From Candidatus Fischerbacteria bacterium RBG_13_37_8 (GTDB lineage: Bacteria; Acidobacteriota; HRBIN11; MFGW01), in NCBI GenBank assembly GCA_001780385.1, contig MFGW01000225.1, positions 1 through 8,082 on the forward strand: a DNA stretch of 8,082 nucleotides. Reading direction: 5' to 3'. The position numbers and the translations under genes are program-made. Positions 6,874 to 8,082 of this stretch are shown here, one piece after another (positions within the stretch are counted from its first letter, which is position 1; every line of letters begins with the position of its first letter). The notes under the pieces were generated by a model. It saw only the letters and a list, made by a program, of their open reading frames with translations, had not been told where the DNA came from and searched no databases.

Positions 6874-6882
6874 TGCTATAAT
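6874..6882 (+). promoter_or_regulatory. Extended -10 promoter upstream of pilR
   Basis: TGCTATAAT (6874-6882) combines a perfect TATAAT (6877-6882) with the upstream TG of extended -10 promoters. The -35 region is weak: TGCATA with a 16-bp spacer matches only 3 of 6 positions, which extended -10 promoters tolerate. The start would fall near 6889, giving a leader of about 63 bases. It lies in the 150-bp gap after pilS and could supply PilR independently of the upstream operon. Confidence 0.5.
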
Positions 6883-6951
6883 AAACATATTAACTTGATA
6901 CAGAGTAAGAGAGTGAAGTGAAGGAAGGAAAAATGGAGGCAGGAATTAATT

Positions 6952-8082
6952 ATGTCAAATATTTTAATTGTTGATGATGAGAAAAGCATCTGTGAAGTAC
7001 TGCTCATGATGTTAGAGCAGCATAATTATGTTGTCAAATATGCTCTTTGTGGAGAAGAAGCAAAAACCATTATTGCAAAAGACACATTCGATGTCATAAT
7101 CTCTGATATACGTTTGCCAGACATTAATGGTGTTGATTTATTAGAATATATACGAAGATATTCACCTGATAGTGATGTAATTTTAATTACTGCATTTGCA
7201 TCTACCGAAAGCGCGATTAGAGCATTAAAATTAGGAGCTGCTGATTATCTTGTCAAACCGCTTGATTTGGAAGAAGTAAAAATAACAATAGATAGATGCA
7301 TTGAAAAAAGAAAATTAATACATGAAAACATATTACTGCGCCAATCAATCGAGACAAAACTAAAATTGGATAATATAGTGGGCAGCAGTGATTCTATGCG
7401 TAAGGTATTTGACTTAATTAAAAAGGTAAGTCCTACTCATAGTACTATTTTAATAACGGGAGAAAGCGGTACAGGGAAGGATTTGATAGCAAGGGCAATA
7501 CATCAAAATTCTTTACGCAAGGGCTTGCCATTTGTTGCTGTAAACTGTGGAGCAATGCCAGAGACTTTGCTTGAAAGTGAATTATTTGGTCACATGAAAG
7601 GTTCTTTTACTGGTGCTTTTGCTACCAAGAAAGGACTTTTTGAAGTAGCCGATACAGGGACACTTTTTCTTGATGAAATTAGTGAGATGTCATTGGCTAT
7701 GCAGGTGAAATTACTCAGAGTTTTGCAGGACAAATCGATACGCCGCGTAGGTGGAACGGAAGAGATTCCTGTAGATGCAAGGATTATTGCTGCTACCAAC
7801 AAAAATTTATCTGAAGCAGTGAAACAATCTCAATTCAGAGAGGATCTGTTTTATAGACTTAATGTCATTAATATAGAAATACCACCACTCCGAAAAAGAA
7901 TTGAGGATATTCCTTTGCTTGCCTATCATTTTTTATCAAGATTTAATGATGAATTTGGAAAGAATATAACAGCAATATCTAAGGAAGCAATGCAGGTTAT
8001 GGAGAATTATTCATGGCCTGGTAATGTAAGAGAACTTGAAAATTCACTCGCAAGAGCAGTAGCACTGACACCTGATAATACT
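6952..8082 (+). CDS. pilR: Sigma-54-dependent response regulator PilR (3' end outside window)
   Basis: PilR is an NtrC-family activator that, once phosphorylated by PilS, drives sigma-54 promoters, classically that of pilA. The visible 377 residues begin with a receiver domain (about 1-120): acidic pocket Asp8/Asp9, phospho-acceptor Asp52, Thr80 and Lys102. The AAA+ domain shows Walker A GESGTGKD at 170-177, the sigma-54 contact loop GSFTGA at 217-222 (Ser in place of the common Ala, a variant I recall in PilR proteins), Walker B LFLDEI with Asp241, FREDLFYRLNV at 295-305 with arginine-finger candidates, and WPGNVRELEN from Trp355. The C-terminal DNA-binding helix-turn-helix lies beyond the edge, and roughly 70-100 residues are missing by comparison with the family. 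ATG 6952 is preceded by GGAGG at 6935-6939 (12 bases) and AGG at 6941-6943. The frame is uninterrupted to base 8082. Other NtrC-type regulators are possible on sequence alone; pairing with pilS supports the name. Confidence 0.92.
   Translation, partial: MSNILIVDDEKSICEVLLMMLEQHNYVVKYALCGEEAKTIIAKDTFDVIISDIRLPDINGVDLLEYIRRYSPDSDVILITAFASTESAIRALKLGAADYLVKPLDLEEVKITIDRCIEKRKLIHENILLRQSIETKLKLDNIVGSSDSMRKVFDLIKKVSPTHSTILITGESGTGKDLIARAIHQNSLRKGLPFVAVNCGAMPETLLESELFGHMKGSFTGAFATKKGLFEVADTGTLFLDEISEMSLAMQVKLLRVLQDKSIRRVGGTEEIPVDARIIAATNKNLSEAVKQSQFREDLFYRLNVINIEIPPLRKRIEDIPLLAYHFLSRFNDEFGKNITAISKEAMQVMENYSWPGNVRELENSLARAVALTPDNT

Noticed and set aside
1..8082. Mobile element, defence system or other novel cassette
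   Set aside because: No transposase, integrase, terminal repeats or defence-type domains are present. All long genes fit a standard type IV pilus locus with intact motifs.

Overview
The window holds the core of a type IV pilus (T4P) assembly and regulation locus, read entirely on the + strand: pilB, pilT, pilC, pilS and the first 377 codons of pilR. It is preceded by the 3' end of an unrelated carbohydrate-enzyme gene. This gene order, extension ATPase, retraction ATPase, platform protein, sensor kinase, sigma-54 activator, is the layout known from Geobacter, Myxococcus and related Gram-negative lineages, where pilA (the major pilin) usually follows pilR. The DNA is clearly AT-rich, which does not suit a typical Geobacter or Myxococcus. 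A low-GC Desulfobacterota or Nitrospirota member, or another diderm such as an anammox planctomycete, is possible. No taxon can be assigned safely from this sequence alone.

Layout. Positions 1-498 are the C-terminal part of a GH57-type alpha-amylase/4-alpha-glucanotransferase (DUF1926-like domain), open at the left edge. Positions 499-933 are a 435-bp intergenic region. It contains a short perfect inverted repeat and GTCAAT repeats, a strong intrinsic terminator (644-673), and a near-consensus sigma-70 promoter (871-899) whose -35 box lies inside an FNR/CRP-like palindrome. pilB starts at a TTG (934) with a good Shine-Dalgarno, and pilT follows after 16 bp. A 107-bp gap before pilC has two AGGAGG copies around one TCTCCT, which could form alternative hairpins on the pilC ribosome-binding site. 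Between pilC and pilS lies a perfect 12-bp-stem hairpin directly upstream of a start codon with no clear Shine-Dalgarno. pilR has its own extended -10 promoter in the 150-bp gap after pilS, and it runs off the right edge.

How the parts work together. PilB drives pilus extension and PilT drives retraction, both acting on the inner-membrane platform PilC. PilS senses a membrane or cytoplasmic cue (PilA abundance in Pseudomonas) and phosphorylates PilR, which activates sigma-54 promoters, classically that of pilA. PilB carries two tandem 24-residue MshEN-type motifs, so cyclic di-GMP control of extension is a specific prediction.

Nothing here looks like a wholly new system. The points most worth a second look are regulatory: the redox-type box on the pil promoter, the MshEN motifs of PilB, the possible RNA switch at pilC, and the hairpin before pilS.
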